Position numbers and translations under genes: made by a program
The notes under the pieces: generated by a model
What the model saw: only the letters and a program-made list of their open reading frames with translations
What the model was told of the DNA's origin: nothing
Database searches by the model: none
DNA from: Isoperla grammatica
Lineage: Eukaryota; Arthropoda; Insecta; Plecoptera; Perlodidae
Assembly (NCBI GenBank): GCA_945910005.1
Contig: OX246744.1
Location: forward strand, 45,442,850-45,506,849
DNA: 64,000 bases
Direction: 5' to 3'
Shown: piece by piece, positions 15,101 through 27,100 of the stretch
How the letters are laid out: every line of letters starts with the position of its first letter
How positions within the stretch are numbered: the first letter of the stretch is position 1

Positions 15101-18100
15101 ACGATGTTCTTGTGGTTGAGCTGACGGAGGATCTTGATCTCGCGGACGGCCGTGATCGGGAATCCCTCCTTCTCGTTCTCCAGCCGAACCTTCTTCAACG
15201 CGACCAGGTCTCCTGGACGACAAACAAGTGGAAGACGTTAAAGATCGACTAGGCCTCAGTCCTCACATCGAGCAGAGAAGAAGACAGAAACTGCTCTCAC
15301 AAGTAACCCTTCAAAATGATCAATGGTACTAAAAGGCAAGGTAGTACCACGTAGAAACCAGACCAAACAAAACATAATGAAAATCAAAAGAGCTCGAAAA
15401 CTATTGTGTAACTACGATGACTCGTAATAGATCATATTTATTGTTTTGTTTTTTTAACAAAGCACGTAATCTTCTAGCAATATTCCAAGCCAAGGTCTAC
15501 TCGCACATTTTTTAAAGAACCAATTCGTGGCACGGACGGAAGGATTTGGCAAGCAGACACTTCGACAAATGTACTACATATAGACTGATGACTAAATCCG
15601 ACTAGCACAGACAACCAAAGCAACCACATCAACGCAAGAGTGCTACACCCAGGCTAACATAACCTAAAAAACGTTTCCGACCTTTCTCGAGCGGAAGAAA
15701 CGCTCTGACAGCAGTGGCTAAATCGTTGCCATGACTATTTTGTTATTCTATTGTATACGTTTTACTGTATTATGAAGTTTTACTGTATTTCATCTATACT
15801 TCAAACCGTGAACTTCAAACTGTATTTCGTGTATTGTTTGTATCATGATTGTCTGTACATCTGAAAATGCTTGATCCCTCTTGCAGAATGTAGATTCTAT
15901 GACAATAAACTATTACTACGTATACATGCAGTTTTGAAAAAGTTTTGACTTCAGTGAAACCAAATCGGTGGTGTGTATACATGAGAGTGACCTCAAAACG
16001 TTTTCAAAACTGTTTTTAGTTCTAAGTATGGAACGTCACATGTCTCGATGTCAGTGGAGTGTATACATGACAGTTTTGAAAACTAGTTTTCAAGTCAAAC
16101 CCGTGAAAATTGGGTTTGACTTTAACCGATTCAAACCAGTTTTCGAGGTGTATACATACGGTTTTGAAAACTCAAAACGGTTTGAAATCGTTTTCAAACC
16201 TCCATGTATACGTAGTATATTATTATTATTATTATTATTATTATTAAGAGTGCCTAGACCCACCTGCCCTGCGGTCCTTGGCCTTGTACACCTGGCCGTA
16301 GGTCCCCTCGCCGATCTGTGCGATCACCTCAAACACCTCGACGCATCGCTCGCCCCAGTCCTTGCCGCCCGTCGCCGACATGGGGGCGCTGCTGCTCTTG
16401 GAGCTGCGTCGCTTGTTGACTATCTGCGGCCGCTTCAGCTTGGGCTTGGGGGGCGGCTTGGAGCCGTCGGCCGGGGGCGGGGGGGGTGTCAGCCCAGTGT
16501 CCTCGTCAGCGCTCAGCTCCTCCACGCCCGGCACTGGCAACACAACAGCCTACTTAAAATTCTCTTCTTTCATGTATAATTTTACAAATTTTAATATTGC
16601 ATATGCATAAATTGTATCCATTGTACATCTATATATAGTGGACCCAAGATTACTTTACACCTGCTTTCGTCACATCCGGGGCAGTCGTAGCCAACCAGCG
16701 AACCGCCCGAGATACATCCGGGCCAATACCGATCGCTGATTAGCTACGAACCAGTCGCCTGTGACGAAAGCATTGTGTAAGGTAGTCTTGGAACAACTAT
16801 ATATATATATATATATATGTGAGAGGGAAAGAAGGATAGGAGCCAACACAGCTTACCTGAAACCATTTGGCCGGCCACGTAGCGTAGATAACACAAAACA
16901 AAAAACACAACACAACCACTTCTGAACGTTTTGGTCTTGGTCACCAGAAGGAGAATATATATATAGGAAATATAGATCAGGCCTAAAGGCTAGTACACAT
17001 GTGAGAGGGAAAGAAAGATAGGAGCCGACAGCTTACCTGAAACCATTTGGCAGGTCGCATAGCGTAGATAACACAAAACAAAAAACACAAAACACAACAC
17101 AAAAACTATATAGTGCACACATGAAATAATAAATTTTAAATCTACATGTAAATTTTGACATGTATCATGTATAAAACAGTTCCATAGCAACCAAATGCAG
17201 ATTCTATAAGTAACTCAAGTGTGCATTTAACTGGTAAATGTTCTAAATATTAGTATTTAGGTTCTAAGACCCAAGACTACATGAAACATATGTAGTAACT
17301 AAAACGTAGATAATTACCGGGAGGCATTGGAAGATCCTTGATGCTTTTCTTTGGCCGGCTCTTGACGACGGGAACGGGACTCGGAGATCTACTGGGCGGC
17401 GAGTCGATGCTCTCGAGATCGCTCGACTTGATCCCGGGCGGCATCGGCAACTTGGTCAGACTCTTGGGCTTGGAGGCAGCAGTCACTTCCGTTTCCAGCT
17501 TGACGTTGTTGTTGTTGTTGGTGGTGGTGGCCGGCTCCGCTTTGGCAACGCTGTTCGAGTTGGTCTCCGCCGTCCTGTGGTTCAGGTTGTTGTTCAACTG
17601 CACGGGGAGGAGGGCGGGAGGGGGGGTGGAGGGGTACTGGTAGCTACCGTCCACGTTGACGTACGGGGAGCTGGATCTCATCATGTCGGACATGGAGGGC
17701 ATCATGCCGGGGGAGAGGGAGTCTAGGAACATGGGGGGTGGAGCCATGGGGGGGTAGTAGTAGCCCTGCGCCACGAGGGGCGAGGGATCCGCGTCGGGAG
17801 GGGGCGGGGGGGCCGAGTATTGCACGTAGGGCCGGTCCACCACGTCGAGGGGTATCGGGATGCTGTCCACGTCGTGCGGGGCCGGCAGGGAGGAGGGAGG
17901 GGGGTCGTCCAGCGATATCACCTCCACGTCCTGGTCCTTCCTCTCCTTGATGGCCGCCAGCCGCTTGATGGCCAGCTCGCGCATCGTCTTGTCCTTGACC
18001 AGCTCGGCGAACAGCGAGGTCTCCGACATCTTGGCCACGCCCCTCAGCTCCTTGGCGGAGGTGGGGCTGCGCGCGGGGGCCGGGGACCGCGAACGCGATC

Positions 18101-21100
18101 GCTTCCTGGGCGGGGTCCGGGGACTGCCGGCCCCCGGTCGCCCGCCCCGGCCGCGGGAGGCCGGACTGCGGGGGCGCTTGAGCGTCTTCTGTCTGGAGCT
18201 GCGGGAGGAAGAGTACGCGGGGGAGACGTGACGGCCTCGCACGTAGTGGGGGGGAGAGCGAGAGCGCGAGGTGGACACGCGGCGATAGCGGGGGCTGTGA
18301 GACCGGGAGATCGAGCGGCTCAGACGTCGCGCGCTGCTGCTGCTGCAAACAAACGGAAGACATATTAGTTTCACTCTCAATGACAATGATTTTAGTATTT
18401 TTATTATTTGGCGTTTACAGACATACTCGACAACTAGGATTTTAGAGCATGATTCCAGTTCTTTCCACTACTCACCATGCACAAAAAACTACACGCAAAT
18501 CCCTTTAACTTAAATCTTTTTTTTCCTTCTTATATAATATGTAAAGATGGCTTCTTCAACCATCCTTTTGTCTAAATATCAAATTGATATAAAATGGCTT
18601 CCTTTTCTGGCATGCTCACATCATTGGACAGGAAGTCAATTTGAACATACAGTAAAACCCCGATGGATCGTTCCCGCATCGGCCGTTTTCCCGCCATGAT
18701 CGCTATATTTAGAAAGTTTTTGTAAAAGTCCCATTTAAACAATGTTAAATTTTCCCGCATCCACCGTTCCTCAATCGATCGTTTTCCTCGCTGTATCGTT
18801 CAAAATGTTGCCATTCTCAATGTTAGATTTACCCTAATGGATCGTTTTCGACCAACCGAGCAAGTATGTGTGGCCTGTGCTGTTCCACCACTGATATCTC
18901 CTTCCAACCGCTACTGAACTGGCAACAGCGGACTGGCTATAAATAGACCGCCAATGAATAGACCGGTTCCTCCCCCCCCCCCCCCCCCCCCCTCCCACAC
19001 TCCGGAGCGCGCCCAAGCATCGTCGCATCGTTGAGTCATTGTGTTTGTACAATGCTCGAGCCTTCACAACAGCTAGCCAACCCCCTCCCTCCACTTTCAA
19101 CCTGTTGCTGCAGGCTTTGTTTGTTCAGTCCAGTTCAGTCTTTCCGAGTTCACCGACCGTGTTTAGTTAAAATGGCAGTGTGTTTCATTTACGCGCGAGT
19201 GTTTTGCTAATAATATTGCGATGTTCTAGTGTCGTGTTTTCTAAGATATTGTATTTTTGTTTTATTGAGTTGAGGCATGAAGTCGAGTGCGTCGAACCGT
19301 GGACTCGTGGAGATTAGTTATCTGTGCGTAGAGTGATTTGTTAGCTTTCTCAACTTCTCCAGCTGTTGGAGGGCGTGGCCTCCACTGTCGTCTGCACTGT
19401 GTGCCCGAGTGGCAGAGTAGGCGGGCCTGACACATCGCGAATGTGGCGGCCAGCTGTAGCTTATAGTTGCCTACAGTACAACGTACGGTAGGCTTAGCCG
19501 TCTGAATTAACTTACTTCACCTACATATTTTAACTTCATTGTGCATATTTAACTTACTTATTAACACCATTAAATAACTAAATTGGTATATTCTTGTGTG
19601 ACTAATTATTTCAAATGAAGAAAAACCCTAGAAAAATCCTTTTTTTAATTTTTTTTTTTCTTATATACCTAACTAGGCTTATTACATCGTTTTATTGAAT
19701 TTCCCGTTTTGACCGTTTTCCTCGATCCATCGGTTTTTTGTACTCTACCATGGAAAACGATCGATAGGGGTTTTACTGTAATTTAAAAAATTTAAATTTA
19801 ACTCTAGCTTGTAATGTTGGCCTACCATTGGTCTATCGTATGGTACACTGACTGGTAAGTTACTCAGGCCTGAATATTGGAAGGCAGCTAACACTGCGAA
19901 CTAACCTCGTTCTGAACGCAGGAGACGACCGGCCGTGCTGGGCGTGCTTGTGCGTTCGCTCCTTGGCAGAACGCCTGTGCGCTTTCCTCTCGCGCTCGCC
20001 GACCCTTCGGCCCCCGCTGGACTTCCGCTTCTTGTGCGGCCGAGGACTCGGTTCTCTCCTGTGGAACACAACGTGCATAAATAAATTAGTATTAAGACTT
20101 AAGAGTCTACCCACTCGGTCACATAACTGCTTTTCAGTGGGGGACTTTAATTTAAAGCGACTAAACCAACCCTGTAGGCTCCGGACACCGAAGAAAAGCA
20201 AGCGATAACTAACCAAAGATCGATATTTTTAAATGTGAAATATGGGAACCAGTGGTTGGACAGTGCGAACACTATCACCAAGGCTCATTCGGAACAACTT
20301 AGAATATTGCTAAGTGCTTCTTTGCTATAGGACGGCTCCAAAGTCACCGTTTACTTATTCCCAAGACTAGAAGTGATGGAATTGAATCCATATTGAAGTT
20401 AAAAAAAGTCTTCCTGAAGCGTGATTAGAATCTGGAACATTCTTTATTAAATAACCTACTTTAATAGAAACATTTAGATAAACTATAAAAATATTGTGAT
20501 GGCTAGAAGTTTAACATCCAAGGAGAAGCATTTAACCAACAGGACCGGGCAGAGTGGAATTGATTTGAACCGTTGATTTAAGTAGACAAAAAAAACGTAC
20601 CAGCATAACTAGGCAAAAATCTCATTTTCAATTTCCCTCGAAGACCATAATCGCATATTATATGAAAAATGAGAATGTATTTGTTTATTTCCTGTCAATT
20701 AGTATTGTTTGTTGCCAATAGCAATTTACCAGTTGATTATCCCTTTCATGAAACACTTCTTATTGTTGATTTAAATCAATTAAAATCAGATTTAAACCGA
20801 AAAAAATCCAAAAATCTGATTTTAACACATTGAACGCCAAAAACGTCAATCGACGTTTTTAGCAAGCGCCATAACACTATTGCCAAAGACGTCGATTGAC
20901 GTTTTTAGTTCGTCGTCAAGGAAACTGTTTGTATTATCGACCGTGTTCGGTGTACGGCCTTGAAACTATGCAATTACGCCAACAGATGGCAGCACTATGT
21001 GAAAATATCACGTTTTCGTCTTGGATGTTTGTTTATCCACGGGAAACACGTGTGTAAAGTGAACTTTGTTTCGTTTTGTTTGTTTTTGTTGAAAATAACT

Positions 21101-24100
21101 CCAGCGCCGAAGAAACGTCCGTCAAACAACAACTTTTTAAACCATATATACACGGATCAGGACTCGGAAAATGAATTCAACTTGTGTAGTGACAACTCCG
21201 ACTTACTCAGATATTAGTGACAATGAATTTAGGTAGAATGGAGATTATAATAATGAAGGAATTGGCGAGGGAGCGACTGAAGATGGACTTGGACGAAACT
21301 TACTAACTCTAGGCATAGAACAAGGGTCTTTAAACTCAAAGGGTACATTTTGGGGTACATTTGCCAAATGCTGATGAAGGTAGGGTTATTCATGAAGCAG
21401 GTCCTAGTAGGCCTAGGCCTAAAACAGCTACCAACGTGCCTGTAACCCAAGAACCTGCTTGGCCTAGCAGGTAGGCAAATGCCTGGCACAGGGGTAGCTG
21501 CCCAGCCTAAAAGCGCGCGGCATTGAATGTGTTAATTAAAAAAGTCATGACTTTTTAGTAAAAATCAAAAAAATCATCCACCCTGGTACCGGGCTACCTA
21601 CCTGGTTCTGGACGACAGCATGGCGAGCGGAGACTGATGCCGGTGCATGGGCGAGTGGTGGCGGAGGTGCATCGGGGAATGGTGCCTGTGGACGGGCGAC
21701 GGGTGCCTCTGCATGGGCGATCGTGGCGACGTCATCGGACTGGACGCTCGCCTCCAGTGCTGGCGACTGCGCTCCATACGGACCAGCTCGTCGTCGTAGT
21801 CCGAGCCCCCTCGGGCCCGGTGCATCCTGGGAGGCGGCGGAGAGAACCTGCAACGCGACACAACCTTGGTTCCATTTCCTTTTATTTATCAATTTATTTT
21901 CTTTTAGTCCGGTTCAGAATCGCATTTCCGTTCGATTTGTGAGGAGACCATTTTTTTATGATTGTTTATTGTAGAGGAGCACTAGAAGATAAAAAATTGC
22001 GAGTATATGTTTTTTGAAAATTGGATTGTTGGACCCAAATTTGGATTTTGTTTTTTTCATACTTTGGGCCATAACTTCTCCGAAATTGGTCTAATCAAAA
22101 AACTTTAAATTACAATTACATTTATAACTTTAAGTACAATAGGATAACAATAGTTTAATTTTTTTCATTTTTCAAATGTACATTCAGTGACACAAGTCTA
22201 GAGAGCATCTGTTTATGTCACGTTTTACAACCTGTACCGATTAACAACAATTTTTCTGAACTTATAATTTATAATAATCAGTATTATTTAATTAAAGTAA
22301 CGTATCGATTAAGTGGTCTGCGATTTTTGTATCTTAAAAACTATGGAAAATAGCCTAAGCTGAGGAATCAAGTCGATTTTGTGGCCGGGGATTTTTTCGT
22401 CGCGACTAGACGTGTTCCAGCCTAAACACGAACTCGTCATTGTTGTTTGATAGTTTGGCATTATTCAATAAGGCGGTGGAACGAGAGCAATTATGCTGTG
22501 ATCTAAAAACTACACGTAAATGTTCAATTTTGTGAGAAATATCAATTTGATTTTACTAAACAAAATGTGTGAGGTAAATGAAGAATTCTTGAACATAGCG
22601 AACCAACTGTAAAATCGACGAAAATCGTTACTGTGTTACTTTTTGTAAAAAAAAAACAACAACAATAAAGTAGGTATTCGATTTGAATGTCTAAGCGCAG
22701 CTATTTAAAAGATACCCTGGAGATTTCTTCAGGATATGAGTACCTGTTTGGCTGATATCGTGCATATGAACACCAGTGGCTATGGTCCTATGAGACAAAG
22801 AGACGTTGTCTACCCTGTATACAAATTTAATTAATACCATTAATACACTTGTGCACTTTTTTTCCTACATTTTCTTGTCTTCCGTGGCTCCCGCAAACGT
22901 TTGAATTTAGTTGACGGCGAAGGACTGGGCATTCGGCAACACTCTCGCACCCTATACCGTTGTCCCTTGAAGTTGAATGATTTAAACGTGTTGAGACAAA
23001 CAGTCCTTTGGTCTCTTTCGTTCATAATCAGAACGTTTTTTTCGTCAGTTTTCCAAGAATATTTGAGACTTGTCTGACACACCAACTCTGAGCTGTGAAC
23101 GCGGGCACATCCCAGACACTAAGTTCATAACACAATGGGACTTGAAAATTTGAGGGAACGGCCGTAACAGCATTCAGTAATAAATCTTCACGGTCTGCTT
23201 TTGTAAAATGTGATGACCCAACTCAACCCCATGTGTCTTGTCTTCACATTTTTTTATGTTTGATGGTAAAACGATGGATACTTCAGTAACCAGTTCAAGG
23301 CAATCCTAACACAATGCGAGGTGCATGTGTCGTGGATTGCGTACAACACAGTACAGTAGTGCAGTGCGAAAGTGTACAATGTCCAAATAGCGTGTGATTT
23401 CTACCCATATTTTTAAAAATATTATTGACTTTATTGTGTAAACTGTTAGTGACTAACGATGTGCTCCGCCGAAAGTGATATTGTTTATTCTCGCCTTGGG
23501 CGATTCACGAATGTACGTTTAGCGTCACCCCCCCCCCCCCCTCCCCCCTCTCATTACCAACTGTTTTTTTTCTAAACTCCGAAATATTACACAAAATTAT
23601 CTATGTCTACCCTAATTTCAAGGCCACGTTTTAGTAACGTATTTGGTTTCGCCACTGATGAACACACAAAACAGCAAACAAACTAGAAAAAATAAGCAGT
23701 TCAGTTTTTATCGACTAGTCAAATAGATGACTTCACTTGCCACTCTCAACCAATTATACCAAATAGAAAATGGTGTAAAGAGTTAAATCTAATCTTATTC
23801 GTCTTCAGCCGATTCGTCGGAAGAATCGTCACCACAGTTTTCTATCAAATCGTCATCAAAGTCGATATCCGGCTCCATTTCGTCTAAAAATAATAATAAA
23901 TAATTAGGTCATAGCTCCCCGAGTGTTACAAAACTATCACCTGTTTGGAAATTATTTCACCTGGGTCTGACCGCAACCTGTTAGTTTTGTGTGTAAAATG
24001 GCTGGCAATTGAGACAATTTTGATTCTTGATGGTCCTAATTCCGGATGTTTATGCTTTGACTTTTTAAAGTGGCTGATTTCATGAAGATAACGATTTTCG

Positions 24101-27100
24101 TCGATTTTACAGTTGGTTCGCTATGTTCAAGAATTCTTCATTTATTTACCTCACACATTTTGTTTAGTAAAATCAAATTGATATTTCTCACAAATTCGAA
24201 CATTTACGTGTAGGTTTTAGATCACAGCATAATTGCTCTCGTTCCACCGCCTTATTGAATAATGCCAAACTATCAAACAACAATGACGAGTTCGTGTTTA
24301 GGCTGGAACACGTCTAGTCGCGACGAAAAAATTCCTGGTCTCAAAATCGACGCGATTCCTCAGCTCAGACTATTTTCCATAGTTTTTAAGATACAAAAAT
24401 CGCAGACCACTTAATCGATACGTTACTTTAATTAAATAATACTGATTATAAATGATAAATTCAGAAAAATTGTTATTAGTCGGTACAGGTTCTAAAACGT
24501 GACATAAACAGATGCTCCCTAGACTTGTGTCACTGAATGTACATTTGAAAAATGAACAAAATTAAACTATTGTTATCCTATTGCACTTAAAGTTATAAAT
24601 GTAATTGTAATTTAAAGTTTTTTGATTAGACCAATTTCGGAGAAGTTATGGCCCAAAGTATGAAAAAAACAAAATCCAAATTTGGGTCCAACAATCCAAT
24701 TTTCAAAAAACATATACCTACTCGCAATTTTTTATCTTCTAGTGCTCCTCTACAATAAACAATAATAAAAAAATGGTCTCCTCACAAATCGAACGGAAAT
24801 GCGATTCTGAACCGGACTATTTAAAGCAAATGAACTATACATTGTAAGAGTAGGGTATAGGTAGAGCCCTTCAGAAATAGTTTTATTTGTTCCCAACATT
24901 TGTTTTTTAAAATGGTGTTATTTTATAAGACACAAAACAAGCAAAACGTTACAAAAAAGTTAAACTTTCAACAAAGGAATATTACTCAACAAAGATGAGG
25001 CATTTGTGTGTATTCCTATTTATTTCCTTTACCTACATTTTAAATTTTTTCAAATGGATCTTGATCTAATCTTTTTTTTCCCTTTCTTGTGCCAAGATGG
25101 CTTTTTCAGCCATTCTTTTGTATAGGCCTAACCATCCAATATAAAACAGCTTCCTTATCTCAAATGAATGTTAAATAAATTCAATCATAACGAGAGCACC
25201 TACCTCTGCATGGGGGGTGAGGGCGACCGCTTCATGGACGGACTGGGCGACCGCCTCCCGCTGTGTCTGGACTCCTGCTCGGCGAGCCTCGACCCCAGCG
25301 AGCGCTCGTAGGCCTTGGGCGGGAGGGGAGGGGTGTGAGGGGAGGAGCGGGGGGGGGAGCCGCTCAGCCGGCCGGCCATGATGGCCGACGCCGACGAGAG
25401 GGGTGGCGTGGACGCGCGGGGGGTGGGACTGCGCTCCCCGTCGTCACGCGGCGGGGGGGACGCGTTGCGGGGGGCGGGGGAGTCGGCAGGTTCCGGCGTC
25501 GACGCGTTCTTCTTCTTCTTCCATCGCTTCTCGTCGTCGCCGTCGTCCGAGCCGTCCCCGGGGGGCGGAGACGCGCTCGCCTCGGGGGTGGAGCTGCGCG
25601 ACCGTCGCTTGCGCTTCTTCTTGTTCTTGCGGCCGGGACTGCGCGAGTCCTTCTTGGCCTTCTTGTCGCGCTTGTGTTTCTTCTCCTTGCGGCCGTGGCG
25701 GCCGGACGCGTGCATCGACTCCTTCACCTTGTGGTAGAGCTCGATCGCCGAGACGGGAGACATGTTTCGCGCGGACTTCTCCGGACTCGACGAGCGTTCG
25801 TAGCGCTTCGTGTGGCGCGGTATCGAGGAGTTGGACGACGCGGAGCCCTTGCGTTCGCGCCGCGAGTTCTGCGCGTTGTCCACCGGCGACGGCGAGGAAA
25901 CGGGCGAGGCGCCTATCTCGAGGTCGCCCCCAAACGACCGGTCCTTGGGCGACGGCCGCGAATGCGATACGGAATTCCTCTCTGGATGCCGGTTGTAGCC
26001 GGAACCCTTGTTGGTGCCCGCGTCGGAATCGGAAAGTTTACTCTGGGAGGCTTTCGCGACCGAGTGCTGGCTGACTTCACCCTCGCTCAGACTCAGACCG
26101 TCGCTTTGTATCTCGCCCGCTTCCGGCTCGGAGAGATCCTCGGAACTCACGTCGGAATACTCGACCAACGGCTTCGTCACCGAGGATACGATCGGCGCAG
26201 GACTGTCTGCGTCGTTGTCTTTGGAAGTTTGTTTTCTACGTGATTTCTTAGTGCTAGAGTCTTTTTTGTTTTTGTTGCTATGATGTTTGTTGTGTCTACT
26301 GTTTTTTGACGGTTCCATCGCGACACTATTGCTTATTGTTTCTACGTCACTTCCACTGTGTTGTGAGCTGGATAGCCGACGTGAACTAGCCCTGCCATTC
26401 TGTTTGCCATTTCTTCCACTGGGCATATCACCTGGAGGAAAACAAACCATTAGCTTTATTTTACGGGTTCTAAACCAGTTTTAAGAATTATTAAAGAAAT
26501 CCCTCCTCCACAGACTAGGAGTGTGGAATCCTACGTAGGCTACTAAGTAAAATTGTATTTCTAAATAAAATGTTGAGTGATTCGTCCATTTTTTTTTTTA
26601 AGTTTAAAAACAATTAAACTGGGTTTAAATTAGAACAAGTTAGAGCCCCAAAGCGCTCTAAACGAATGAAATGACGAAGATGACGAATGATTGGGAAGAT
26701 TGGGAAATGAATAGGCCTACACATCTCCACCAGCAATCACATGTCTTTATTGTCTAGATCTAGACCTTCTTTCTCTCATTTCTCTCCAAACTGGAAAGAA
26801 GGACCTGGAGGACGGACCTCGGGAAGTTTTCCTTCCTGGGCAGGACGGTTGTGGATTGGAATGGTCTGGGTGAAGAGGTAGTGAGCCAGGAGAAGGCTAA
26901 GGGGTTTATGGAAAGGCTGAAGGCAAAATGGGAAGGGGAGGTGAGAGGAGGAGATGAGAAGATGAAGAAATGATGGAGAGAGGCCCATGAGTCCGAGGAG
27001 AAATAGGAAGAGGAAGGGGACGGAGCAGGGGACGGAGCAAAGGAAGTGGAAGGAAGAAAAGAGGAATGCAAGGATGAAGAGGAATGGAAACCTGCCACTG

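Noticed and set aside
25263..26243. 326-codon plus-strand open frame opposite Cdk12 exon 2
   Set aside because: Exactly antisense to a GC-rich, RS-coding exon with confirmed splice sites; composition is an arginine/glycine-rich mirror image with no domain.
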